From F23-B02 sp045599385 (GTDB taxonomy: Bacteria > Bacillota > Clostridia > Oscillospirales > Oscillospiraceae), in the NCBI GenBank assembly GCA_045599385.1, contig JAZRVW010000031.1, positions 1 to 27,877 on the forward strand: a DNA stretch of 27,877 nucleotides, given 5' to 3'. Position numbers and translations under genes: made by a program. Of this stretch, positions 7,603 to 15,742 are shown in pieces. Position 1 is the first letter of the stretch; the number at the start of each line of letters is the position of its first letter. Under the pieces are notes generated by a model that had not been told where the DNA came from, did not search any database, and saw nothing but the letters and a program-made list of their open reading frames with translations.

Positions 7603-9609
7603 TTATTCAGCCTCAGCAAGTGCCTTTGCTTCTTCGATAACCTTCTGCTGAACGTTGCCGGGAGCTTCCTCATAGCGAACGAACTTGCAGGAGAAGGAGC
7701 CGCGACCCTGAGTCATGGAGCGCAGGTCGATGGTGTAGGAGCCCATTTCTGCCATGGGAACTTCTGCCTCAACAATCTGCATGCCGTCTTCGGCGTTCAT
7801 GCCGAGAACGGTGCCGCGACGCTTGGAGGAGATATCGGACATGATATCGCCGAGGTTTTCGTCGGGAATGGTGACCTTCAGGAGACCGATAGGCTCAAGA
7901 ATGGTGGGCTTTGCCTTGGGGATACCGTCCTGGTATGCCAGACGGGCTGCGGTCTGGAATGCCATATCGTTGGAGTCGACGGGGTGGTAGGAGCCGTCAT
8001 ACAGAGTTGCCTTCAGACCAACGAGGGGATAGCCGGCAAGAACGCCCTTGGTAACTGCATTGCGCAGACCCTTTTCAACGGAGGGGAAGAAGTTTTTGGG
8101 AACGGAGCCGCCGAATACTTCTTCAGCGAAGATCATTTCATCGGATTCGTCCTGGGGCTCGAAGCGTACCCAAACGTCACCGAACTGACCGGAACCGCCG
8201 GACTGCTTCTTGTGACGGCCGTGAGCTTCAACGCGGCCCTTGATCTTTTCGCGGTATGCAACACGTGCGGGCTTGAGCTCGGTTTCAACGGAGAAACGGC
8301 TCTTCAGCTTTGCACAGAGAACGTCAACCTGAATGTCGCCTGCAGCGGAGATAACCATCTGATGAGTTTCTGCGTTGTTGACGAGAGTGAAGGAGATATC
8401 TTCTTCGTTAAGTCTTGCAAGACCTGCGGCAACCTTGTCGTCCTGACCCTTGGTCTTGGGAGCGATTGCGATGTTGTAGCAGGGCTCGGGCATTTCGATT
8501 GCGGGGAGTTCAACCTCGTTCTTGGGATCGCAGACGGTGTCGCCGGTCTTCCAATCCATCTTGCCGATGGCATCCATGTCGCCGTAGCAGGCTTCCTTGA
8601 CTTCGGTGCTCTTCTTGCCGCACATGGTGTACATTCTGCCGAGCTTGTCGGTGGAGGAAGCACGCATATTACGGAGGGAGAGGTCAGCGGTAACCTTGCC
8701 GGAAACGACCTTGATGAAGCTGTACTTGCCGAACTGGTCGGAAACGGTCTTGAATACGAAGCCGCAGACGGGATCGGCAGACTTGTCTTCGGGAGCGGGA
8801 GCATAGTCGCAGACTGCCTGCATGAATGCTTCGGTGCCGAGGTTGGTCATTGCGTCGCCGCAGAGAACGGGAACAACGCTGCGGTCCTTCATGCCGAGCT
8901 GAATGCCCTTTACGATGTCAGCTTCGCAGAGCTCCATCTCTTCGAAGTACTTTTCCATGAGCTCTTCGTCAGCGCCTGCTGCGGTTTCCATGAGAGCCTC
9001 GCGGAGCTCTGCAACCTTGTCAGCATCAGCTGCGGGAACAGCAATCTTTGCGGTCTTGCCGCCCTTGGTCTGATATGCGACGTTGTGAACGAGGTCGATA
9101 ACGCCGGTGCCGTCGGACATGGGAGCAACTACGGGGCAGACGATGCTGCCGTACTTTGCCTGAAGTGCAGAGAGAACGTTGTAAAAATCGCCGTGCTCTT
9201 CGGAAATCTTGGAGATGTAGAACATTGCGGGAACGTTTGCAGCCTTGAGGTATTTCCAGCTGCGCTCTGCGCCGACGGAGATGCCGTCCTTTGCGGAGCA
9301 GAAGATTACGCCTGCATCTGCAACGCGGATTGCAGCGAGAACGTCGCCGACGAAGTCGAAGTAACCGGGGCAGTCAAGAACGTTGATCTTGCAGCCGCCG
9401 AAGTTTACGGGAGCGACGGAGGTGGCGATGGTAATCTGGCGCTTGGTTTCTTCAGCGTCATAGTCGCAGACGGTGTTGCCGTCAGTAACCTTGCCCATAC
9501 GGTCTACTGCACCGGTGCAGAACAGCATGCTCTCTGCAAGACTGGTCTTGCCGCTGTTGCCGTGACCCATGAAGCAAATGTTGCGGATGTTTTTGGTTTC
9601 GTAACTCAT
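7603..9609 (-). CDS. elongation factor G-like GTPase paralogue with degenerate G motifs
   Basis: 668 aa, all EF-G domains in order: G domain, domain II, III, IV (GRHKKQSGGSGQFGDVWV) and V. It belongs to the EF-G-like group rather than the canonical translocase. G1 GHGNSGKT (15-22) is intact. Switch I reads RQITI instead of RGITI. G3 is DCPGY (79-83), with Tyr where translocating EF-G has His. G4, normally NKxD, is Ser133-Lys-Ile-Ser136, so both the Asn and the Asp that reads guanine are gone. It may bind GTP weakly, bind another nucleotide, or act without hydrolysis; a role on the ribosome is inferred. It has its own promoter and a GAGAGGAAG ribosome site. The canonical fusA must be elsewhere. 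Confidence 0.88.
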   Translation of the reverse strand: MSYETKNIRNICFMGHGNSGKTSLAESMLFCTGAVDRMGKVTDGNTVCDYDAEETKRQITIATSVAPVNFGGCKINVLDCPGYFDFVGDVLAAIRVADAGVIFCSAKDGISVGAERSWKYLKAANVPAMFYISKISEEHGDFYNVLSALQAKYGSIVCPVVAPMSDGTGVIDLVHNVAYQTKGGKTAKIAVPAADADKVAELREALMETAAGADEELMEKYFEEMELCEADIVKGIQLGMKDRSVVPVLCGDAMTNLGTEAFMQAVCDYAPAPEDKSADPVCGFVFKTVSDQFGKYSFIKVVSGKVTADLSLRNMRASSTDKLGRMYTMCGKKSTEVKEACYGDMDAIGKMDWKTGDTVCDPKNEVELPAIEMPEPCYNIAIAPKTKGQDDKVAAGLARLNEEDISFTLVNNAETHQMVISAAGDIQVDVLCAKLKSRFSVETELKPARVAYREKIKGRVEAHGRHKKQSGGSGQFGDVWVRFEPQDESDEMIFAEEVFGGSVPKNFFPSVEKGLRNAVTKGVLAGYPLVGLKATLYDGSYHPVDSNDMAFQTAARLAYQDGIPKAKPTILEPIGLLKVTIPDENLGDIMSDISSKRRGTVLGMNAEDGMQIVEAEVPMAEMGSYTIDLRSMTQGRGSFSCKFVRYEEAPGNVQQKVIEEAKALAEAE

Positions 9610-9667
9610 GTGTTGCTTCCTCTCTGAATATGGTAAATTAATTTAATGCAAAATTCGCAATGTTAGC

Positions 9668-9696
9668 ATTATACACTATTTATTATTTAATATCAA
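9668..9696 (-). promoter_or_regulatory. sigma-A promoter of the EF-G-like gene
   Basis: Minus strand: -35 TTGATA (9691-9696), 17 bases, -10 TATAAT (9668-9673), about 58 bases before the ATG. It lies just after the end of the upstream gene, so the EF-G paralogue can be made independently of rlmB. Confidence 0.82.
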
Positions 9697-9704
9697 CTGT
9701 TTTT

Positions 9705-12164
9705 TCACTCAGTTCTGAAGGTGAAGGAGAGAATAATTTCGGGCAGAAGCCATATCAGCATATAAATAAGAACGAAGGATACTCTTGCCATGCCGTAGGA
9801 GGAGCTTGCAAAGAAAATGAACATAAGCAGCATTCCGGTTACGGAGGAGAGAACGGAAAGAAGATTGCTGATGTTAACCAGGGTGTAAAGACGTCTGCCG
9901 TGGTCTGCAAGGTCAACATAGGACTCAAGACCGCCCTTTGAAAGAACTGCCGCGGGCTTGCTGTTTTCAGAGGGATTTGCCGAGGAAACGGCGTATCTCT
10001 TGGGGAAGGGCGGGAAATCGAAGCCGTCGGTGGGCGTGTCAAACTTGCGGGACAGCATGGTGGGAGTGAGATTGAAGTCGCGTATTGCGAAGATGGGGTG
10101 GCGGTTGGAGGCGAGAAGCTTCTGCAGCGCGGTTCTTACGTCCTTGTCCGCATTGTAGTTCATCTCAAAAATGCCGCTGAGCACGCCGTTTATTGCGAGA
10201 TAAACACAGTTCTTGCTAACCACCTTGTCGATGAGACGTACATTCATGAGCTGCATGAAGCCCGAGGAACCGCAGAGTACCTCTCTGCCGCCTATGAGAG
10301 CAACAAGACCGCCGCTTTCGTGGCATTTGAACTCGTCGACCTCAAGCAGAGAACCGTTGCCCTTCTGCAGCAGGTCGTCAAAGGCACGGCTCATGGCACA
10401 GCCGGAGGCTGCCATGATGCTGCCTGCCATGGAAATGACGCTTGACGCATCGGAACCGTCAAGAATGCGAAGCTCCTTGATGGAAACGTCCTCGGCGGCG
10501 AAAAGGTCGCGGTCGGTTATTACGATGTCCCTGCTCTTGCCCATGTCATAAAGACCTGACCAGCCTGCAATGCAGGCACCGTGGGGTGCAAGACTTGCGG
10601 CGGAAATGAAGAAGGGGAGAGCAAAGGAGAAGAGTATGGCGGCAGGAGCCGCAAAAACGAATATTCCGGAGAAAATGTGAATAATGCTGCCCCAGTTTCC
10701 GCTGATTGCCGTTGCAATAAAGCCCAGCAGAATGGCAGCGGGAATAAGAACGGGAGCCATTGAGGTGAAGGCGGACTCATCGGGACCGGCCTCTTCTGTG
10801 CGGCGGACAAAGCCCTTTGTGCCGCGGTTTGACTTGAGCAGGGTAATGCCTCCGTCATACACATCGCTCTCTGCGGAAAGAGTGTATTTGCGTTTTGATG
10901 ATGCAGCCACGCGGAACACAAGGTAATTGGAACGGCAGTTCATTGTGCTTCCAAGCATGGTAAGGCTGAGTGTGAGGGCGGAAACCGCACAGAAGGGGAT
11001 ACCGGGTGCGTTTGCGCCGCAGGCGATTATGAAGCCGTCAAGCATGGAGAAGACACATGACAGCGCCACAAGAGAGTTGGCGTTAAGGCGCTTTTTGCCG
11101 ATTGCTACAAGACCGGAGGTTATGACGTCAAGTCCGAGAATCATTACCGTAAGCAGAAGAATAAGGCACACGGCGCCTGATGCCGCAAGGTAATTAAGCG
11201 CACCGAAAACGGGAAGACCGAGGGATATGTACATAAGCACTGCGGTGAGCACGAGAGCGATTTTTGTGCGGCTGCGCAGACTGCCGATGCGCTTTTCGTA
11301 GAATTTGGCGGCTTTTGCAGGGGCAAGCTCCTCACCCAGATCCGCTTCCTCCTCGGGAGGCGCGGCGGTGAAGAAGTGGGTTGCCTGACCGATTTTGACT
11401 CCTATAAGCGCCAGCGCGGAAAGCACGGTGCTGCCTACAAGCTGCCTGAAGGATTCGGGCTTTCTGCGGGTATGCTCCACAAGCTCGCTGTCGGGAATGA
11501 CATCTTCTGTAAGCTCGGAATAATCGGTGCCGCCCTCGGCGTATTCACCGCTGTCGGCGGCATCCTCAGCTTCAACATCGGGCTGAATTACGGAGTCATC
11601 ATTCCCTGCCTTGCCGTGAAAGGCGAAAACATTGATGCGGCCGAGCTTCTTTTTCAATGAATTTTCTTCAGCTTCGGCATCTTCGTCTTCGGCGTCCTCA
11701 GCTTCTTCCTCCTGCGTTGCGGCAGGGGCTTCGGCGGGAGCCTCGGGAGCAGCCTCCTCCTCGTTTTCAGGGGAGAAATGCTCGCCGCGCACCTCGGCGA
11801 TGATGCGGTCAAGCTCGTCCATTTCCTCGGGCTGTTCCTCAACGGAGACCTCGGGCTCTTCCTCAACGGAGACCTCGGGTTCTTCCTCAACGGAAGCCTC
11901 GGCTTCCTCCTCAGAGGGCTCATCTTCGGGAACCTCCTCCACGGCTTCGGGTTCGGAGGGCTCTTCTACGGAGCCTGAGTATATGCGCACGTCCTCATCG
12001 CTGTCGCTGTCCAGCTTGATTTCGGCGGACACTTCACCGGGAAGCTCGTCCTTTTCGTCTTCCTTTTCCTCGGGAGGAGGAGTGACGGGCGTTGCGCCGA
12101 ACTCCTTGAGAATGCTCTCAAGAGAGAACTCATTTTCATTCATTTCTAATTTATCAGTATCCAT
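9705..12164 (-). CDS. degenerate (pseudo) P-type ATPase-like membrane protein with long acidic N-terminal domain
   Basis: 819 aa. Residues 1-280 are low-complexity and very acidic (Glu/Pro/Ala), with a triple 8-residue repeat around 90-113 and no recognisable domain. The rest follows the layout of heavy-metal P1B ATPases: hydrophobic segments near 302-320, 324-345, 365-384, 387-408, a short A-domain-like loop, 469-489, 494-521, a soluble part 522-760, and 769-787, 793-815. AAPAAI (505-510) sits where the CPC metal motif is expected. The stretch SGLYDMGKSRDIVITDRD (536-553) aligns by eye with the segment leading into DKTGT, but the phosphorylation motif is missing. GGREVLCGS near 625-633 resembles the N-domain glycines. 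TGD and GDGxND are absent. I infer a non-pumping scaffold or sensor. AAGGA before the ATG overlaps the rlmB stop, so it is probably cotranscribed with rlmB. Confidence 0.7.
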   Translation of the reverse strand: MDTDKLEMNENEFSLESILKEFGATPVTPPPEEKEDEKDELPGEVSAEIKLDSDSDEDVRIYSGSVEEPSEPEAVEEVPEDEPSEEEAEASVEEEPEVSVEEEPEVSVEEQPEEMDELDRIIAEVRGEHFSPENEEEAAPEAPAEAPAATQEEEAEDAEDEDAEAEENSLKKKLGRINVFAFHGKAGNDDSVIQPDVEAEDAADSGEYAEGGTDYSELTEDVIPDSELVEHTRRKPESFRQLVGSTVLSALALIGVKIGQATHFFTAAPPEEEADLGEELAPAKAAKFYEKRIGSLRSRTKIALVLTAVLMYISLGLPVFGALNYLAASGAVCLILLLTVMILGLDVITSGLVAIGKKRLNANSLVALSCVFSMLDGFIIACGANAPGIPFCAVSALTLSLTMLGSTMNCRSNYLVFRVAASSKRKYTLSAESDVYDGGITLLKSNRGTKGFVRRTEEAGPDESAFTSMAPVLIPAAILLGFIATAISGNWGSIIHIFSGIFVFAAPAAILFSFALPFFISAASLAPHGACIAGWSGLYDMGKSRDIVITDRDLFAAEDVSIKELRILDGSDASSVISMAGSIMAASGCAMSRAFDDLLQKGNGSLLEVDEFKCHESGGLVALIGGREVLCGSSGFMQLMNVRLIDKVVSKNCVYLAINGVLSGIFEMNYNADKDVRTALQKLLASNRHPIFAIRDFNLTPTMLSRKFDTPTDGFDFPPFPKRYAVSSANPSENSKPAAVLSKGGLESYVDLADHGRRLYTLVNISNLLSVLSSVTGMLLMFIFFASSSYGMARVSFVLIYMLIWLLPEIILSFTFRTE
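11835..11906 (-). repeat. three tandem 24-base units coding an acidic octapeptide repeat
   Basis: Units start at 11835, 11859 and 11883 on the plus strand; the first two differ by one base and the third is diverged. They keep the reading frame and code the VSVEEEPE-like repeats of the acidic N-terminal region. Such a repeat can change copy number by slippage without breaking the frame. Confidence 0.85.
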
Positions 12165-12175
12165 ATAAACTATCC

Positions 12176-12934
12176 TTATCTGGAATTTCCGCTGCGCTGA
12201 CGCAGCACCTCGTACATGATAACGGTGCCTGCGGCGGAAGCATTGAGGGAATTTATCTTACCGACCATGGGGATATTTACAATGAAATCGCAGTTTTCGC
12301 GTACAAGACGGCCTATGCCGTCACCCTCGGAGCCGATTACCAGAGCCATTGAGCCTGTGAAATCGGTTTTCCACAAATCCGAGGAGCCGCCTGCGGCAGC
12401 GCCGTAAACCCAAAGACCTTTTTCCTTGAGTTCCTTGAGAGCGGTGGGAAGATTTGCAACGCGTGCAATCTTCATGTGCTCTGCGGCACCTGCGGAGGCC
12501 TTGCCTACAATTGCCGTAAGACCTGCGCTGCGTCGCTTGGGAATGATAACACCGTGAGCGCCTGAGCATTCGGCACTTCGAATGATTGCACCGAGGTTTC
12601 TCGGGTCACTGACCTCATCGCAGACGATGACGAAGGGAGCCTCGTTTCTTTCCTCCGCGACGGCGAGGATATCCTCAATTGTGCAGTATTCATTGACTCC
12701 GATGAGGGCGACTACACCCTGATGCGCCTTCGTGACGCTCATGTTGTCAAGCTTGCGGCGGTCTGCGTCGACAACGACAATGCCTGCCTCGCGCGCCTTT
12801 GAGGCGATGTGACCGAGCGTCTTGTCGGTTTCGCCCTTGGCAATAAAAATCTTATCTATGCTCCGGCCTACACGCAAAGCCTCAATAACGGCGTTGCGGC
12901 CCTCAATAATTTCGTTTTTTATTTCATTTTCCAT
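12176..12934 (-). CDS. rlmB: 23S rRNA (guanosine-2'-O-)-methyltransferase RlmB / TrmH family
   Basis: 252 aa from the ATG at 12934, chosen because GGGTG precedes it; an ATG six codons earlier has no ribosome site. The N-terminal substrate-binding part has NEIIEGRNAVIEAL. The SPOUT domain shows motif 1 DPRNLGAIIRSAE, motif 2 LVIGSEGDGI and motif 3 VNIPMVGKINSLNASAA, the knotted SAM site. It methylates a ribose in 23S rRNA (G2251 in the E. coli enzyme); the exact target here is inferred. The downstream acidic membrane protein starts 11 bases after the stop. Confidence 0.92.
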   Translation of the reverse strand: MENEIKNEIIEGRNAVIEALRVGRSIDKIFIAKGETDKTLGHIASKAREAGIVVVDADRRKLDNMSVTKAHQGVVALIGVNEYCTIEDILAVAEERNEAPFVIVCDEVSDPRNLGAIIRSAECSGAHGVIIPKRRSAGLTAIVGKASAGAAEHMKIARVANLPTALKELKEKGLWVYGAAAGGSSDLWKTDFTGSMALVIGSEGDGIGRLVRENCDFIVNIPMVGKINSLNASAAGTVIMYEVLRQRSGNSR

Positions 12935-12972
12935 AGTTACACCCGTGTACATAATAATACAGAATATATATT

Positions 12973-13001
12973 ATCATACTTTAGAGAAAACTTAAAGTAA
13001 A
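12973..13001 (-). promoter_or_regulatory. candidate sigma-A promoter of rlmB
   Basis: Minus strand: -35 TTTACT (12996-13001), 17 bases, -10 TATGAT (12973-12978). The match is moderate, but spacing and position are right. Confidence 0.5.
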
Positions 13002-13012
13002 AAGTTTTCTCT
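12983..13012. promoter_or_regulatory. perfect 11-base inverted repeat over the rlmB promoter, possible operator
   Basis: AGAGAAAACTT (12983-12993) and AAGTTTTCTCT (13002-13012) are separated by 8 bases. The candidate rlmB -35 box lies entirely in the gap. It sits between divergent rlmB and the rhomboid-like gene. It could be an operator or an AT-rich hairpin; the regulator is unknown. Confidence 0.55.
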
Positions 13013-13037
13013 TCGACAAATTTTTTGTGGACAATAT

Positions 13038-13074
13038 TTGGAATTAGTTGTACCATAGGCTAAAATGGTATAAT
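13038..13074 (+). promoter_or_regulatory. promoter region of the rhomboid-like gene
   Basis: Two overlapping choices: TTGGAA (13038-13043), 17 bases, TAAAAT (13061-13066); or an extended -10, TGG-TATAAT (13066-13074), with no good -35. Either fits the start at 13094. Confidence 0.6.
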
Positions 13075-13093
13075 TATCGGAAGGAGTGACTTC

Positions 13094-13954
13094 GTGAGAA
13101 AACTTATGAAGAAGATTGACCTCTTCTGCTATAAGCACCCCAGATTCGGTATTCCGAATCTCATGAAATACATCGTCATCGGAACGGGCATCGTCTGGCT
13201 CTTTATGCTCATGGATAAGACTAATTCGCTTCTTGGCTGGCTTGTGCTTGATCCGGGACTTGTGCTGAGAGGTCAGATATGGCGCCTTGTGACCTTTGTG
13301 TTTGTGCCTCAGGACTTCTCGATGTGGATTCTGCTGTTTCTGTATTTTTATTACTGGATAGGCAGCATTCTCGAGCAGCAGTGGGGAACACCGCGATTTA
13401 ATATTTTCCTGCTGTCAGGCATACTGCTGACGATAATCTTTGACTTCATCGTGTACTTTACGGCTGATGTGCTGTCAAGCCTGCAGCTTATGCTGCTCGG
13501 TCCCTATTACATCTACCTGTCCATGTTCTTCTCCTTCGCAACGCTTTTCCCGGACATGCAGGTGCTGTTCATGTTCATCATTCCGCTGAAGGTCAAATGG
13601 CTTGCGCTTCTGGACGCGGCATACTTTATCGTTGATGTAATAAGACTTCCGTTCCCTGTAAATCTGCTTCCCATTGTGGCAATACTCAACTACCTTGTGT
13701 TCTTCGGCGCTGACATTGTTGATATGATTACCGGCGGTATTCCGAAAAGAAGCAGGGCAACGGTGAATTTCAACAGAGAAAAGGCAAAAATCAAGCACGA
13801 GTCAAAGGAAAAGAGCTACAACCACAAGTGCGCTGTATGCGGAAGAACGGATACGGAGTATCCAGGCCTTGAATTTCGCTACTGCTCACGCTGTGCGGGT
13901 TACCATTGCTTCTGCTCCGACCATATAAACAATCACGTACATTTTACCGAATAA
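13094..13954 (+). CDS. rhomboid-fold membrane protein lacking the catalytic serine, with C-terminal Cys/His cluster
   Basis: 286 aa from a GTG with AAGGAG 7 bases upstream. About six membrane segments span residues 25-215. GQIWRLVTFVFVP (60-72) and IIPLKVKWLALLDA (162-175) match rhomboid conserved stretches. At the place of the GxSG active site the protein reads GPYYIYLSMFFSF (136-148), and no paired catalytic His is apparent, so proteolysis is unlikely. A basic linker (218-240) leads to a probable zinc-binding tail with Cys246, 249, 264, 267, 272, 274 and His271, 277, 281, 283. Rhomboid pseudo-proteases usually bind or escort membrane proteins; here that is inference. The stop is 14 bases before the beta-propeller gene, so they form an operon. 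Confidence 0.72.
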   Translation: MRKLMKKIDLFCYKHPRFGIPNLMKYIVIGTGIVWLFMLMDKTNSLLGWLVLDPGLVLRGQIWRLVTFVFVPQDFSMWILLFLYFYYWIGSILEQQWGTPRFNIFLLSGILLTIIFDFIVYFTADVLSSLQLMLLGPYYIYLSMFFSFATLFPDMQVLFMFIIPLKVKWLALLDAAYFIVDVIRLPFPVNLLPIVAILNYLVFFGADIVDMITGGIPKRSRATVNFNREKAKIKHESKEKSYNHKCAVCGRTDTEYPGLEFRYCSRCAGYHCFCSDHINNHVHFTE

Positions 13955-13968
13955 GATAGGATAGAGAT

Positions 13969-15690
13969 ATGGATAAGAAAAAGAAAAGTCCGCTTGTTAT
14001 CGCAGTTGAGATAGTAATACTTCTTCTGCTGCTTGCCGTTCTGGCTTACATCGTTTGGACTGGAATGAACGCAGACGCTGCGAAACCCGCCGAGCCTACA
14101 GCGGCACCTACCGCAGAGCCTACACCCGAGCCTACACCTGAGCCTACGCCCGAGCCCTACGGAATACCCGGCTTTGCGCCCCATTCCGTTGACGGCACGG
14201 AGCCTGAGCGATATATTTCCACAACCTCGGTTATGGTTGACGATGTAATCGTTGAAGAATACACCAGCGATTATGAAATCAATTTCGACGTGGGCGAAAA
14301 ATACACCGAGCTTGAGGGTGTAATTACCTTCCGCGGCAACAACTACCGCAACAGCGCCGCCTACGGAACGGCAGATATTCAGAACAAGCAGATTGAAACT
14401 CTGTGGACACAGAATACGGGCGGTCTCAGCGATACCGACGGCAGCTACTGGAGCGGCAACGGCTGGGTAGGTCAGCCCCTCATCGTAAAGTGGCCCGACG
14501 CAACCCGTAAGAACATCGTGGCGATGTACGACTGGGCAAGGGAAAAGGACGGCCTTGTTGAAGTAATCTACGCAGGCATGGACGGCTATATCCACTTCTA
14601 CGAGCTTCAGACGGGCGAAATCACCCGTGAGGCAATGTATGTGGGCTTCACCTTCAAGGGCGTCGGAGCTCTGGACCCCCGAGGCTATCCCATACTTTAC
14701 CTCGGCTCAGGCGTTCACAGCCCCAACGGACGCTCCCGCGCATTCATAATCAACCTTGTCGATGACACCGTTATGTACGAGTTCGGCCAGAACGAAAACT
14801 TCGCTTACCGCAACTGGCCCATGTTCGACGGTTCACCCCTTGTTTCCGCCGCAACCGACCAGCTCATTTATCCGGGCGAAAACGGCATTCTCTATATTAT
14901 TCACCTGAACACCAGCTACAACGAGGCAACGGGCGAGCTTTCAATCAACCCCGACAATGTTGTAAAGTGGCGTTATAACGGCGTTCGCAGCGGCGGCCAG
15001 TACTGGCTGGGCATGGAGGCAAGCCCGCTGATTATCAACAACTATATTTTCATGGCGGATAACGGCGGCAATCTCATGTGTCTTGACCTTAACACACTTG
15101 AGCTTGTGTGGGTTCAGGATACCCTTGATGACACAAACTGCACACCCGTGCTTGACATTGAGGACGGACACCCCTATATCTATATCAGCACCTCCTTCCA
15201 TTACGGCTGGCGCTCCTACTCCACCGCAACGATACCCATCTGGAAGATTGATGCGGAAACGGGCGAAATCGTATGGCAGACGGATTACACCTGCTACACC
15301 GTTCAAGACCTTTCTGGCGGCGTTCAGGGTACGATTGCCGTAGGCAAGAACAATCTTGAGGGACTGATTTTCGTACCCATCGCAAGAACTCCCTCTGCAA
15401 GCAGCGGTATTCTCGCAGCACTGGACAAGGAAACCGGCGAGGTCGTATGGGAATACGAAACCAGCACTTACAGCTGGAGCTCTCCCGTTGATGTCTACGA
15501 TGCCGAAGGCAACGGCTACATCGTTTACTGCAACAGCGGCTACAATATGTATTTCCTTGACGGACTCACGGGCGAAGTCCTTGACAATATGAGTCTCGGC
15601 GGAAATATCGAGGCATCACCCTCGGTTTATGACAATTACATTGTCGTAGGCCACCGCGGCTGCCGCACCTACTGCGTGCAGATAAGCTGA
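13969..15690 (+). CDS. membrane-anchored PQQ-like beta-propeller protein
   Basis: 573 aa. An N-terminal KKKK and one hydrophobic helix (9-30) anchor it, with the bulk outside the membrane. A Pro/Glu/Thr linker (38-63) follows. The C-terminal 450 residues contain repeated propeller strands ending in patterns such as LDLNTLELVW, IDAETGEIVWQT and LDKETGEVVWEY, the PQQ-enzyme/BamB-like blade signature. No quinone cofactor residues or enzymatic domain were recognised, so a binding or scaffold role is more likely than a dehydrogenase. It is cotranscribed with the rhomboid-like gene and closed by a terminator. Confidence 0.8.
   Translation: MDKKKKSPLVIAVEIVILLLLLAVLAYIVWTGMNADAAKPAEPTAAPTAEPTPEPTPEPTPEPYGIPGFAPHSVDGTEPERYISTTSVMVDDVIVEEYTSDYEINFDVGEKYTELEGVITFRGNNYRNSAAYGTADIQNKQIETLWTQNTGGLSDTDGSYWSGNGWVGQPLIVKWPDATRKNIVAMYDWAREKDGLVEVIYAGMDGYIHFYELQTGEITREAMYVGFTFKGVGALDPRGYPILYLGSGVHSPNGRSRAFIINLVDDTVMYEFGQNENFAYRNWPMFDGSPLVSAATDQLIYPGENGILYIIHLNTSYNEATGELSINPDNVVKWRYNGVRSGGQYWLGMEASPLIINNYIFMADNGGNLMCLDLNTLELVWVQDTLDDTNCTPVLDIEDGHPYIYISTSFHYGWRSYSTATIPIWKIDAETGEIVWQTDYTCYTVQDLSGGVQGTIAVGKNNLEGLIFVPIARTPSASSGILAALDKETGEVVWEYETSTYSWSSPVDVYDAEGNGYIVYCNSGYNMYFLDGLTGEVLDNMSLGGNIEASPSVYDNYIVVGHRGCRTYCVQIS
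14116..14151 (+). repeat. three 12-base direct repeats coding EPTP
   Basis: GAGCCTACACCC-type units at 14116, 14128 and 14140 code the Glu-Pro-Thr-Pro linker between membrane anchor and propeller. The copy number may vary between strains. Confidence 0.8.
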
Positions 15691-15700
15691 CAGAATAATA

Positions 15701-15736
15701 AAAACCCGGCAATGCTGATGCATTGCCGAGTTTTTT
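15701..15736. terminator. bidirectional terminator between the beta-propeller and radical SAM genes
   Basis: CGGCAATGC/GCATTGCCG stem with TGAT loop, extended by one mismatch into an A/T lower stem (AAAAC with GTTTT). It gives T runs on both strands and lies between convergent stops. Confidence 0.85.
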
Positions 15737-15742
15737 ATTTGA

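Noticed and set aside
7984..9627. 547-aa open frame on the plus strand, opposite the EF-G-like gene
   Set aside because: A codon-bias shadow: Cys/Gly/Val-rich translation without family motifs, while the opposite strand codes a complete EF-G.
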